Positions 53,611-61,239 of a stretch of 64,000 nt of DNA are shown here, piece by piece (position 1 is the first letter of the stretch; the number at the start of each line of letters is the position of its first letter). The translations under genes were made by a program, and so were the position numbers. This DNA is from Methylomonas sp. GTDB taxonomy: Bacteria > Pseudomonadota > Gammaproteobacteria > Methylococcales > Methylomonadaceae. The stretch is from positions 1 through 64,000 of the forward strand of contig PERU01000010.1 of NCBI GenBank assembly GCA_002928965.1, read 5' to 3'. The notes below the pieces were generated by a model, which was not told the origin of the DNA, did not search any database, and worked only from the letters and a program-made list of their open reading frames with translations.

Positions 53611-54082
53611 TTAAACTGTTCGCTTGTAACCGATTCGAACCAATCCCCATAATGCTGTAGCAAACAGCACAGAAGGTCTTGGCACAGGACGAAAGCATAA
53701 TATCGGCTAAGGAATACGTGAGAAATAAGTTTGGCAAGGAGGTGCGAATTCATTCGCATTGTGCGGATACATCCGCACCTACGCCGAACTCTTATTAGTT
53801 TATTTCATGGTCATTCCCAAGCCTTCTTTGGTCTCGATCAGGAAATCGGCCGTATGATGCTGGCGCCCCAAACCCCTCGGCAGCAAACAAATTAAACGCC
53901 CCGGTTAATCCTTCTAAACTTGTACCCTTTCCCCAAGGGCCGTCTGTAGTCGCTTGATCTAAAAGCTCCTCGGTCAAATCCAATGGCCATTCATCGTTTG
54001 TCTTGCTATTAACATTATGAAGCCAGAATCCGACAACCTGAAGCTACCATTTCCTGATGCCGCACCTGAAACAGTCACTGTA
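53611..54082 (-). pseudogene. Remnants of exported PEP-CTERM-type protein gene(s)
   Basis: Minus-strand fragments read as protein but in shifting frames. First comes GAASGNGSFRLSDSG. Next, after a shift, is WLHNVNSKTNDEWPLDLTEE, continuing LLDQATTDGPWGKGTSLEGL and TGAFNLFAAEGFGAPASYG. Then, after another shift, comes HHTADFLIETKEGLGMTMK and a stop near 53800. Separately, 53611 to about 53695 ends in PVPRPSVLFATALWGLVRIG plus basic residues, a PEP-CTERM-like tail. The pieces are interrupted by the palindrome at 53738-53782. No intact gene remains. Whether this was one gene or two is unclear. Confidence 0.55.
53738..53782. repeat. AGGTGCGAATNNATTCGCA-type palindrome
   Basis: The outer arms AGGTGCG (53740-53746) and CGCACCT (53774-53780) enclose GCGAATTCATTCGC and TGCGGATACATCCGCA. 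It resembles the element at 54111-54178 in its CGAAT..ATTCG core and GTAGG...CCTAC-type ends. Confidence 0.55.
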
Positions 54083-54090
54083 AAAGCAAC

Positions 54091-54231
54091 GTAACTATTC
54101 AGCGTCCGTTGTAGGGTCGAATTTATTCGATCCGTGGGCTTCGATACAAACCAATGGGCGAATGAATTCTCCCCCTACACCTAATCTTGTTTGCCTGAAC
54201 TCATAAAAATCAATGCGCGCTGAATAGTTAC
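54091..54231. mobile_element. 141-bp IS66-like MITE with 8-bp target duplication
   Basis: Perfect 14-bp terminal inverted repeats (GTAACTATTCAGCG 54091-54104, CGCTGAATAGTTAC 54218-54231) are flanked by the 8-bp direct repeat AAAGCAAC at 54083-54090 and 54232-54239. Ends starting GTAA together with 8-bp duplications are the signature of the IS66 family, so this is likely a non-autonomous IS66 relative. It carries a GTAGGG...CCCTAC palindrome inside (54111-54178) and no ORF. Confidence 0.85.
54111..54178. repeat. GTAGGG palindrome nested in the MITE
   Basis: GTAGGG (54111-54116) and CCCTAC (54173-54178) bound a segment containing the perfect palindrome TCGAATTTATTCGA (54117-54130) and GGGCGAATGAATTC. 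It is either cargo of the MITE or a second element that inserted into it. Confidence 0.5.
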
Positions 54232-54252
54232 AAAGCAACCACAATTGGAAAA

Positions 54253-56430
54253 TTACAAACCAATTTCCCGACAGGTGTATTGTAATTCAGCGGGTGGCAC
54301 CACAACTGTGGCAGCAGGGATTGCGCTTGGGTCACAACTTGCGATTAATTCCCTCGCCTGTTTTTTCTGTGCCATGGCTTGGTTTAACATGCTGTTGCGT
54401 AAGGCCCTGACAGGAGCAAGTTGTGCCAGATTCTGAAAATACGCCGCTCTTTCCAGCCTTAGCACGGCTTGCCAGCTATTACCCAAAACACCTTCTTTCA
54501 GCACCTGAATCGCGTCTTGATTTTCCTCTCTACCCAATCTGGCAATCTCACGCGCGGTGGCATTGTTATTGATTTGCCTGGCTTGATTATCCAATTGATC
54601 TGACATGCGGATGTTTTCCAAAGCATTTATCGCCCGCAGGAATGAAGCCACGGCCACTACCTGGGTAGAATCCAGCTTAACGGTCCTGTCGGTACCTTTA
54701 GACAAATGTCCCGGTGAGGTATTGAAAGCATCGCTGTTATAAGCTGCAATGGCTTCTTCCAAGGTACTGACCGCATTATTATGGAAATAGGGCGCTGTAT
54801 CGGCCGCTTCGATCAAAGGCGTGGTATTGAAACGTCCGTCTCCGAAGCAATTTGCTTCGTCAGGCGCATCCGCTCCGCAGAATGCAGGGCTTGTACCAAA
54901 CCCACCGTCATAAGCCATATCCGGTTTTAACAAACGTGCCGGATGAATTTTCATCTGCTCGATGCCTGTATTCCGGGTCGGATTGGCTTTTGTGGAAGAG
55001 CTACGCCCTCCAGCATTCTGGTGACAGCCATTACAATTTGCAGTCTTGCCAAGTATGGGCGCTCCACTTGCGTCCTTGGGATTGGTTTTGGTATCGAATA
55101 AATCCTTTCCAGCTTCAGTGAGGGGGTCGTTGAAAGTCAGTTGATAGACGGGATAATCTTTGCTGCGTCCCAACGACAGCATATAGGCTTCGACCGCATC
55201 CAACTCGGCTTCGGTGGGCAAACGAAAATCGACACCCGCGTTCCGGGCCATGGTTTTGGGCATGTGCTGCGCCACTGCGCCTAAAGTAAATTCCCGCAGA
55301 GATCCTGAGCCAGGCGCACCATCACCGCTCCAACCGGTCGCATTGGCCATGGTCTCATCCGCAGCAAACTCACCGCCATCGGCAAGTAATTCAGATTTAA
55401 TTGTTGTTGCCATGGCTAAAGTATGTGAAACACTGCGGAATACATCAATACCCGGCCCATCGACATTCGTGAGTATTAATCCATGCTTGCGCATCAGCAC
55501 TGGATTTTCCAGATCAGCTAGAGCCGGATTGGTTTCCGCCACAAACAATGGATCGTTTGGCGGTAACTTCATGATGTAATTCGGATCTATAGTGAAATTA
55601 TTGTCCGCACGATGGCAAGTTTCACAGGTCCGGCCATTACCATTGAATGTTTCTTTGTGGAAAATTTGCCTGCCCTGGGCTACCAAAGCTCCAAGCACCG
55701 GGGTTAAATCAGACAAGGTGTCGGCATGTGCGGCCTTGGGCAGTAAAAAATCAAAGGGCATGGAGGCATCGGGTTTAATGTCCTTGAAATCGCCCATAGC
55801 CGTTGTAAGCCAGGGTTTGTCGGCATAGTACAGTTTGTGCATTAAATCAGGCGCGCCGGTGATAACAGTGTTTTCTAAGGGTGATTGACCTGCTTTGGAA
55901 ACCACGATCGAATTCAACGTAAACCCCAACAGTTTGCTGCGTTCCAGTTGAGCCTCCAAGCCTCCCTTGCCATTCTCAACGGCAAAGCTGCCAATTTTCA
56001 AGGCATTGTCGTCAACCTTGGACTGGATAGGCTGATCCAAACTATCGATCAACCAAAGGTCATATTGACCGGCATCCAAACCTTTCGTTTGAAAAATCAC
56101 TTCGCCCGTTTTCAGGTTTAATTGAAACTGAGCATGGCCCTGTGTATACAAACTCGATTGAGCTTTCGAATAGCCTAACAAAAGCCTCAACACTTCGGCA
56201 TTTCCGCCCTTGGCCTCATAGTTTTCCCGCCACGCATCCAGTGCGGTTTTTAATGTGTTCACATCCCCGTGACCCACGCTGCTTACTGTACTGTCGGGTT
56301 GATTGTCGCTATTCAGTGAACCAATGTAATTAGCAGTTAATAGCATTCCCAATACGGATGCCATGGCAAATATTGCAGATAGCTTGATAACCTTTTTCCT
56401 GGCAACGCTGAGGCTGATTATTCGTCTCAT
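54253..56430 (-). CDS. Large di-haem cytochrome, c peroxidase family
   Basis: The protein is 725 aa. A membrane anchor or signal (about 14-34) is followed by an N-terminal beta-rich domain (FQLNLKTGEVIFQTKGLDAG, QYDLWLIDSLDQP) resembling the anti-sigma-K-type C-terminal fold, then a di-haem domain with CETCH near 269-273 and CNGCH near 475 (TANCNGCHQNAGG). It is about twice the size of ordinary di-haem peroxidases. Methylococcus capsulatus has large surface-associated di-haem peroxidase-like proteins whose levels follow copper, and this may be related. It interrupts the usual MoxR-DUF58-transglutaminase gene set. Confidence 0.82.
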   Translation of the reverse strand: MRRIISLSVARKKVIKLSAIFAMASVLGMLLTANYIGSLNSDNQPDSTVSSVGHGDVNTLKTALDAWRENYEAKGGNAEVLRLLLGYSKAQSSLYTQGHAQFQLNLKTGEVIFQTKGLDAGQYDLWLIDSLDQPIQSKVDDNALKIGSFAVENGKGGLEAQLERSKLLGFTLNSIVVSKAGQSPLENTVITGAPDLMHKLYYADKPWLTTAMGDFKDIKPDASMPFDFLLPKAAHADTLSDLTPVLGALVAQGRQIFHKETFNGNGRTCETCHRADNNFTIDPNYIMKLPPNDPLFVAETNPALADLENPVLMRKHGLILTNVDGPGIDVFRSVSHTLAMATTIKSELLADGGEFAADETMANATGWSGDGAPGSGSLREFTLGAVAQHMPKTMARNAGVDFRLPTEAELDAVEAYMLSLGRSKDYPVYQLTFNDPLTEAGKDLFDTKTNPKDASGAPILGKTANCNGCHQNAGGRSSSTKANPTRNTGIEQMKIHPARLLKPDMAYDGGFGTSPAFCGADAPDEANCFGDGRFNTTPLIEAADTAPYFHNNAVSTLEEAIAAYNSDAFNTSPGHLSKGTDRTVKLDSTQVVAVASFLRAINALENIRMSDQLDNQARQINNNATAREIARLGREENQDAIQVLKEGVLGNSWQAVLRLERAAYFQNLAQLAPVRALRNSMLNQAMAQKKQARELIASCDPSAIPAATVVVPPAELQYTCREIGL

Positions 56431-56740
56431 CTATGTCTCCTGATAAGTTGCGGGTTTTTAGGTAAAAACAACCGGCAAAACTTGATCGGCCTTCCGATAT
56501 TTGCGTTGTTCAAAACCTTTCGCCTTAAATCTCGACGTTGAATCGTATTCTCCCTGAATGAGGGCCGCCGCCAACTGCATAATGCAGTCCGGTTACGCAT
56601 TTAACGTATCTAAATTAATTGGAATTTAGAGCAATCCAGCTCCAACAGCATGATTAATGCAAAAGGCAGGCCAATCAGCGAAATCCTGATAAATCAGCGC
56701 CTGATAAACCATATTTTTATTATGTCTACTAATGTTGCTG
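56431..56740. other. Noncoding region upstream of the di-haem cytochrome gene
   Basis: There is no credible gene in these 310 bp. The stretch should hold the minus-strand promoter of the 54253-56430 gene. A 62-aa plus-strand frame at 56650-56838 runs through the terminator hairpin and is rejected. Confidence 0.4.
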
Positions 56741-56786
56741 AAAAAAATAGGGCATTTAACACAGTTAGCGCTAAATGCCCTATTTT
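56741..56786. terminator. Bidirectional Rho-independent terminator after the DUF58 gene
   Basis: The perfect 15-bp stem AAAATAGGGCATTTA / TAAATGCCCTATTTT (56744-56758, 56772-56786) with a 13-nt loop is preceded by further A residues. It lies 104 bp past the DUF58 stop and separates that operon from the di-haem cytochrome gene. Confidence 0.85.
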
Positions 56787-56889
56787 CATCTTGGCTTTAT
56801 TGCACCCTGTTTGTAGGCGAATTTTTAGTTTGTTTTAAGAGAATGCTGACATAAAGGCTTAGCTATTATTTAAGGCGCGTGCAGACATC

Positions 56890-57843
56890 TCAAAACAAAG
56901 CTAACGCCCGCAAACACGCTTGATAGTGTTCACGTCCGTTATTGGGGATGAGTTTGATCCCAGGTAACAACAACCCATAATTCAACCCCGCCTGCTCCGC
57001 CTCAATAACCCAGCGACACAGCATGCTCAAGCGCTCTTCTACATCGCTTCCCGGTGTTTGCGCATAATCCAACCAAAATTCATGACTGCCTGAACCAATG
57101 TATTGCTTGCTATGCAAACCCCGACCTTTGGCGTAAGCACGCCAATGTATTTGTCTTATGGCATCGCCAGCTTGGTAGGTTTTAAGGCCATAAAACTCAT
57201 CACCATTGCGCAAGTTTTGGTTCTGAATACCTGCATTTGCATCCCCTGTATCCGGAAATGCCGGAACCAAGCTGGCTGGTCGAGGATAAACCAAAACCCG
57301 GCTATCAAACCGAAGTGGCGACCACGCCCTAAATAATCCAAGCGGGTAGCTGCTGAATACCGTTACCTTATCACACGCCAGCCAACCACGCTTTGTTGCA
57401 TCGGCATTCAACACCACATTCTGACTTTGAAACGGCTCAATGCTGATTTCGCGAATGCCTCGTAATTTAATGCTTACTGCAAGACGCTGCTGATTAACAG
57501 GATTTTGCAAAATAAAATTGAAGCCAACCTGATCGCCAACAAACACAGCCTGATTATGTCCTGCTTGAATAACCAGCCCGGCCAGGGCTTTGAAACTATG
57601 TAAAATGGACACAAAAAAAATGCTGGCTAGTAAAAAACCCAGCATGTAAGCCAAATTATTGTTGTAAATAAAGGCTATCAGCAACACGATGACAATTAAC
57701 AGCACAAACCCCAGACCTCGCTGAGTCGGCAGGATAAACACACGACGCTGATTCAAGATAATCGGTCCGCTTGAAGGTGGCTCGCCTCGGATGAATCGAC
57801 TCACGCTGAATCGCTGCTTAAGCGATAACCACTTGCGCTTCAA
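56890..57843 (-). CDS. DUF58 protein (MoxR-associated)
   Basis: The protein is 317 aa. Two N-terminal membrane helices (about 35-75) are followed by the DUF58 signature (NGDEFYGLKTYQAGDAIRQI, HWRAYAKGRGLHSKQYIGSG) near 210-250, within a vWA-like fold. It works with MoxR AAA+ ATPases in the assembly or maturation of envelope proteins. It overlaps the MoxR gene by 4 nt. Confidence 0.93.
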   Translation of the reverse strand: MKRKWLSLKQRFSVSRFIRGEPPSSGPIILNQRRVFILPTQRGLGFVLLIVIVLLIAFIYNNNLAYMLGFLLASIFFVSILHSFKALAGLVIQAGHNQAVFVGDQVGFNFILQNPVNQQRLAVSIKLRGIREISIEPFQSQNVVLNADATKRGWLACDKVTVFSSYPLGLFRAWSPLRFDSRVLVYPRPASLVPAFPDTGDANAGIQNQNLRNGDEFYGLKTYQAGDAIRQIHWRAYAKGRGLHSKQYIGSGSHEFWLDYAQTPGSDVEERLSMLCRWVIEAEQAGLNYGLLLPGIKLIPNNGREHYQACLRALALF

Positions 57844-58745
57844 AATACCGACACGTGCTGAAGAATAGGCGCAACAATCGTGACTGAATCATGACAGCCG
57901 GCACGCAAACGATGCCCGGCAACTGCAGGCAATACTGCCTGTACATCCTCGGGCAATGCTGCCTGTCGCCTGTCCATGAATGCCCATACCTTGGCTGCGG
58001 CTAACAGTGACAATCCTGCTCGCGGCGACAAGCCACAAGGATACTGCTCTGTTTGCCGGGTAAAGTTGATAATATCTTGCACATAATCCAGCAATGCAGT
58101 CGAGACAAACGTGCGACTGGCAACTGCTTGTAAATCAGCTAATTGATCTGCCGGCAACATAATTGGCAGTTCATTTATCAAGCTATGTCTTGATTGACCT
58201 GTTAATAATTCACGTTCGGCTTCTCGGCTTGGATACCCTAGCTCAATTCGCATCAAAAACCGATCCAGTTGCGACTCCGGCAACGGAAATGTGCCGATTT
58301 GATAAGACGGATTTTGAGTCGCTATGACAAAAAAGGGCTCGGGCAGTTGGTAAGTATGCCCCTCGACGGTGACCTGTTTTTCTTCCATCGCTTCCAGCAA
58401 GGCACTTTGCGCTTTCGGCGTCGCGCGATTGATTTCATCAGCCAACACCATTTGTTTGAACAGCGGCCCTGCATGAAAACTAAATTTAGTTTGTTGAGCA
58501 TCAAATACGGAGGAGCCGATGATGTCAGCCGGCAAAAGATCGCTCGTAAACTGGATACGCTGATAAGCCAGCCCAAACAACCTTGCCAAGGTATGTGCAA
58601 GCGTGGTTTTGCCTACCCCCGGAATATCTTCGATAAGCAAATGTCCCTTTGCCAGCAAACAACACACAGCCAAACGAATTTGCAAGGGCTTACCCAGAAT
58701 GACGTTATCAGCCGCTACGAGCAATTGATTGAGCGCATGGTTCAT
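57840..58745 (-). CDS. MoxR-family AAA+ ATPase
   Basis: The protein is about 301 aa with Walker A (EDIPGVGKTTLAHTLA), Walker B (QMVLADEINRATPKAQSALL), sensor 1 (FFVIATQNP) and sensor 2 (LSPRAGLSLLAAAKVWA). It is chaperone-like. ATG at 58745 has AAGG upstream, and a TTG three codons earlier is also possible. First gene of the MoxR-DUF58 pair. Confidence 0.94.
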   Translation of the reverse strand: MNHALNQLLVAADNVILGKPLQIRLAVCCLLAKGHLLIEDIPGVGKTTLAHTLARLFGLAYQRIQFTSDLLPADIIGSSVFDAQQTKFSFHAGPLFKQMVLADEINRATPKAQSALLEAMEEKQVTVEGHTYQLPEPFFVIATQNPSYQIGTFPLPESQLDRFLMRIELGYPSREAERELLTGQSRHSLINELPIMLPADQLADLQAVASRTFVSTALLDYVQDIINFTRQTEQYPCGLSPRAGLSLLAAAKVWAFMDRRQAALPEDVQAVLPAVAGHRLRAGCHDSVTIVAPILQHVSVF

Positions 58746-58858
58746 ACATTTCAACCTTTAGAATAATCACTCATTGTGCCCTGACAGCGTTACGGCGCGC
58801 AAATACCAAATCCTAAGCATACAAAGTATTGTCTGATGCTTGTGCTAAAATCTCGGTT

Positions 58859-59443
58859 ATGCACGAATTAGAAACGTTTAAGTTGATCGAACGGATTAGC
58901 GCTTTACTCCGTTCGGAAGAACGAAAAAAGTATGCAGCTATAGGTTTACAGCCTGTTCACGGCCAAGTACTGGAATATCTGGGTAAATGTAATAAATACA
59001 GCAACACTCACGCATCTGTTGCGGAATATCTGGGCTTGACCAAAGGCACGGTATCTCAAAGCATTCAAATTCTGGAGCGAAAGCGTTATTTACAAAAATG
59101 CCCCGATCCGATTGATGGGCGCGTTATACATTTAAGTTTAACCGAGTCAGGCAAGGCTTTAATCGAAGAATTGAAGCCTTTAGATATATTTAAACAAGCC
59201 GAACAAAAAGTTAGTCATCAGGAATTCGATAACATCGAAAACGCGTTACAGGTGACTTTGAGCGTTTTACAAAAAGCCAACCAAGGCAAAAGTTTTGGTC
59301 AGTGCCGAACGTGCCATCATTTTTCAATTGTGCAACACCATTATCGCTGCGGCATAACGGACGAAAACCTGGAACGTGATGATACTGATAAAATATGTCG
59401 CGACCACATTCCTAAACCCAATTCTTTCATAGACCAAGAGTAA
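58859..59443 (+). CDS. MarR-family regulator with C-terminal Cys cluster
   Basis: The protein is about 194 aa. A winged-helix MarR domain occupies about residues 1-140 (HASVAEYLGLTKGTVSQSIQ, DGRVIHLSLTESG). A tail follows with CRTCHHF, YRCGIT and KICRDH, four Cys plus His that could form a zinc or iron-sulfur site. Classical MarR proteins are about 140-160 aa and lack this. The ATG at 58859 is preferred; the upstream extension is non-canonical. It is divergent from moxR and 4 bp before ubiK. Confidence 0.82.
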   Translation: MHELETFKLIERISALLRSEERKKYAAIGLQPVHGQVLEYLGKCNKYSNTHASVAEYLGLTKGTVSQSIQILERKRYLQKCPDPIDGRVIHLSLTESGKALIEELKPLDIFKQAEQKVSHQEFDNIENALQVTLSVLQKANQGKSFGQCRTCHHFSIVQHHYRCGITDENLERDDTDKICRDHIPKPNSFIDQE

Positions 59444-59447
59444 TTAT

Positions 59448-59699
59448 ATGTTTGATCCAAAATCCATTGACAATATTGCAGACCGCATTTCAAACGCCAT
59501 TCCACCAAGCCTGAATAACTTTAAAGATGACATGGAAAAACACATTCACGCTTTATTGCAAAGCGCGCTTTCCAAGTTGGATTTGGTAAGCCGAGAAGAG
59601 TTTGAGGTTCAAAAAGCCGTGCTGGCCAAAACCCGCTCCAAACTGGAAGATCTCGAAAAACGCGTCGCCGAACTCGAAAAGCACATCGCACCCGAGTAA
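59448..59699 (+). CDS. ubiK: UbiK family accessory factor
   Basis: The protein is 83 aa with an N-terminal amphipathic region (DNIADRISNAIPPSL) and a C-terminal coiled coil (EFEVQKAVLAKTRSKLEDLE, KRVAELEKH). It is the UbiK/YqiC family, which supports ubiquinone biosynthesis under aerobic conditions through UbiJ. It lies directly before comM with a 6-bp gap. Confidence 0.92.
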   Translation: MFDPKSIDNIADRISNAIPPSLNNFKDDMEKHIHALLQSALSKLDLVSREEFEVQKAVLAKTRSKLEDLEKRVAELEKHIAPE

Positions 59700-59705
59700 T
59701 TGCTC

Positions 59706-61214
59706 ATGTCGCTGGCTGTGGTTTACAGTCGAGGGCGTACAGGTATTGAAGCACCGTTAGTGACCGTAGAAGTCCACGTCAGCAATGGACTTCCGGCGCT
59801 CAATATTGTCGGCTTACCTGAGGCCGCGGTAAAAGAGAGCAAAGACAGAGTCCGAGGCGCCTTAATTAATTCACACTTTGAATTTCCTTTTCAGCGCATC
59901 ACTATTAATCTGGCTCCAGCTGACTTACCCAAAGAGGGTGGACGCTTTGATCTGGCAATTGCTTTGGGTATTTTGGCCGCATCCGGACAGATACCCAAAG
60001 ATAAATTGGCCGAGTACGAATGCATCGGAGAACTATCACTGGGTGGTGAACTTAGGCCAATACCAGGCGCGCTACCGGTAGCCATTCATTGCCGCAACGC
60101 CTCTAGGCGACTGATCCTGCCTGTTGGTTGCGCTCATGAAGCCGCCCTTATCAACGATGCCCAGCTAATCCCAGCAGAAAACTTGTTACAAGTCTGCGCT
60201 CACTTAACTGGACAATGTTTAATTTCGTCCTCTATTGCTTCTCTTGACCGCGAAGCATCAAGTTTTGATATTGACTTTGCCGATGTACATGGTCAATTTC
60301 ACGTCAAACGCGCCTTTGAAATTGCAGCAGCTGGCGCACACAACATACTGCTGCTTGGTCCACCCGGCACAGGCAAATCCATGCTGGCCGCCAGACTACC
60401 AACCATCTTACCCGAACTTACTGAGCAACAAGCCCAGGAAACCGCCGCCATTGCCTCAATCAGCGACCAAGGCTTGGATGTCAGCAGATGGCGCCAACCA
60501 CCCTTTCGTGCACCACACCACACTGCCTCTGCTGCTGCCTTGGTCGGCGGCGGCAGCAATCCCAAGCCAGGCGAAATTTCGTTATCGCATCATGGCGCGT
60601 TGTTTTTGGATGAATTACCCGAATTCGATCGTAAGGTTTTGGAAGTATTACGCGAGCCACTTGAAACCGGGCATATCACTATTTCCCGAGCCAATCGCCA
60701 GGCCGACTTCCCTGCACGCTTTCAGCTGATTGCAGCCATGAACCCTTGCCCTTGCGGCTATTTGGGCGATGCCTCCGGCCGCTGTCGCTGCACATCCGAA
60801 CAAGTAGCCCGTTATCGAAATCGTATTTCCGGGCCTTTATTGGATCGGATAGACATGCATTTGGAAGTACCACGCGTCCCGGTGGAGGTATTAAGAAAAG
60901 GCAGCAAGGAAGGGGAGGAGAGTAGTCTTGATATTCGTAAACGCGTCATTGCCGCCAGACTAATTGCTTTTAACCGCCAAGGCAAAACCAATTCAGAATT
61001 GTATGCCAAGGAAGTCAAGGCCTTTTGTGAGCTTACAGAAGCTGGACATATGCTATTGGAACAGGCTCTTGAAAAACTTGGCCTTTCGCACCGTGCCTAT
61101 CATCGCATCTTAAAACTGGCTCGGACTATCGCCGACTTGGCCGACGCCAAAACTATCGAAATAACCCATTTAAGTGAGGCCATTAGCTACAGAAAACTGG
61201 ACCGAACCCGCTAA
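59706..61214 (+). CDS. comM: ComM/YifB-family AAA+ ATPase (Mg-chelatase-like)
   Basis: The protein is 502 aa. The N-terminal domain (MSLAVVYSRGRTGIEAPLVT, NLAPADLPKEGGRFDLAIAL) is typical of YifB/ComM. Walker A is LLLGPPGTGKSMLAARL, Walker B is GALFLDELPEF, and the C-terminal Mg-chelatase domain has MNPCPCGYLGD with its Cys pair. ComM is a hexameric helicase that promotes branch migration during natural transformation. The ATG at 59706 is used, and a TTG two codons upstream is unlikely. The neighbouring pil genes also serve DNA uptake. Confidence 0.96.
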   Translation: MSLAVVYSRGRTGIEAPLVTVEVHVSNGLPALNIVGLPEAAVKESKDRVRGALINSHFEFPFQRITINLAPADLPKEGGRFDLAIALGILAASGQIPKDKLAEYECIGELSLGGELRPIPGALPVAIHCRNASRRLILPVGCAHEAALINDAQLIPAENLLQVCAHLTGQCLISSSIASLDREASSFDIDFADVHGQFHVKRAFEIAAAGAHNILLLGPPGTGKSMLAARLPTILPELTEQQAQETAAIASISDQGLDVSRWRQPPFRAPHHTASAAALVGGGSNPKPGEISLSHHGALFLDELPEFDRKVLEVLREPLETGHITISRANRQADFPARFQLIAAMNPCPCGYLGDASGRCRCTSEQVARYRNRISGPLLDRIDMHLEVPRVPVEVLRKGSKEGEESSLDIRKRVIAARLIAFNRQGKTNSELYAKEVKAFCELTEAGHMLLEQALEKLGLSHRAYHRILKLARTIADLADAKTIEITHLSEAISYRKLDRTR

Positions 61215-61239
61215 AGGAATCCGGTCCATATCAAGCCTT

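Noticed and set aside
53795-53983. 62-aa minus-strand ORF as an intact gene
   Set aside because: Protein-like sequence continues upstream and downstream in other frames, so it is a pseudogene fragment.
59290-59330. CxxCH in the MarR-family protein as a haem site
   Set aside because: The protein has no signal peptide and is cytoplasmic, so c-type haem attachment is not expected. Metal binding by the Cys cluster is more likely.
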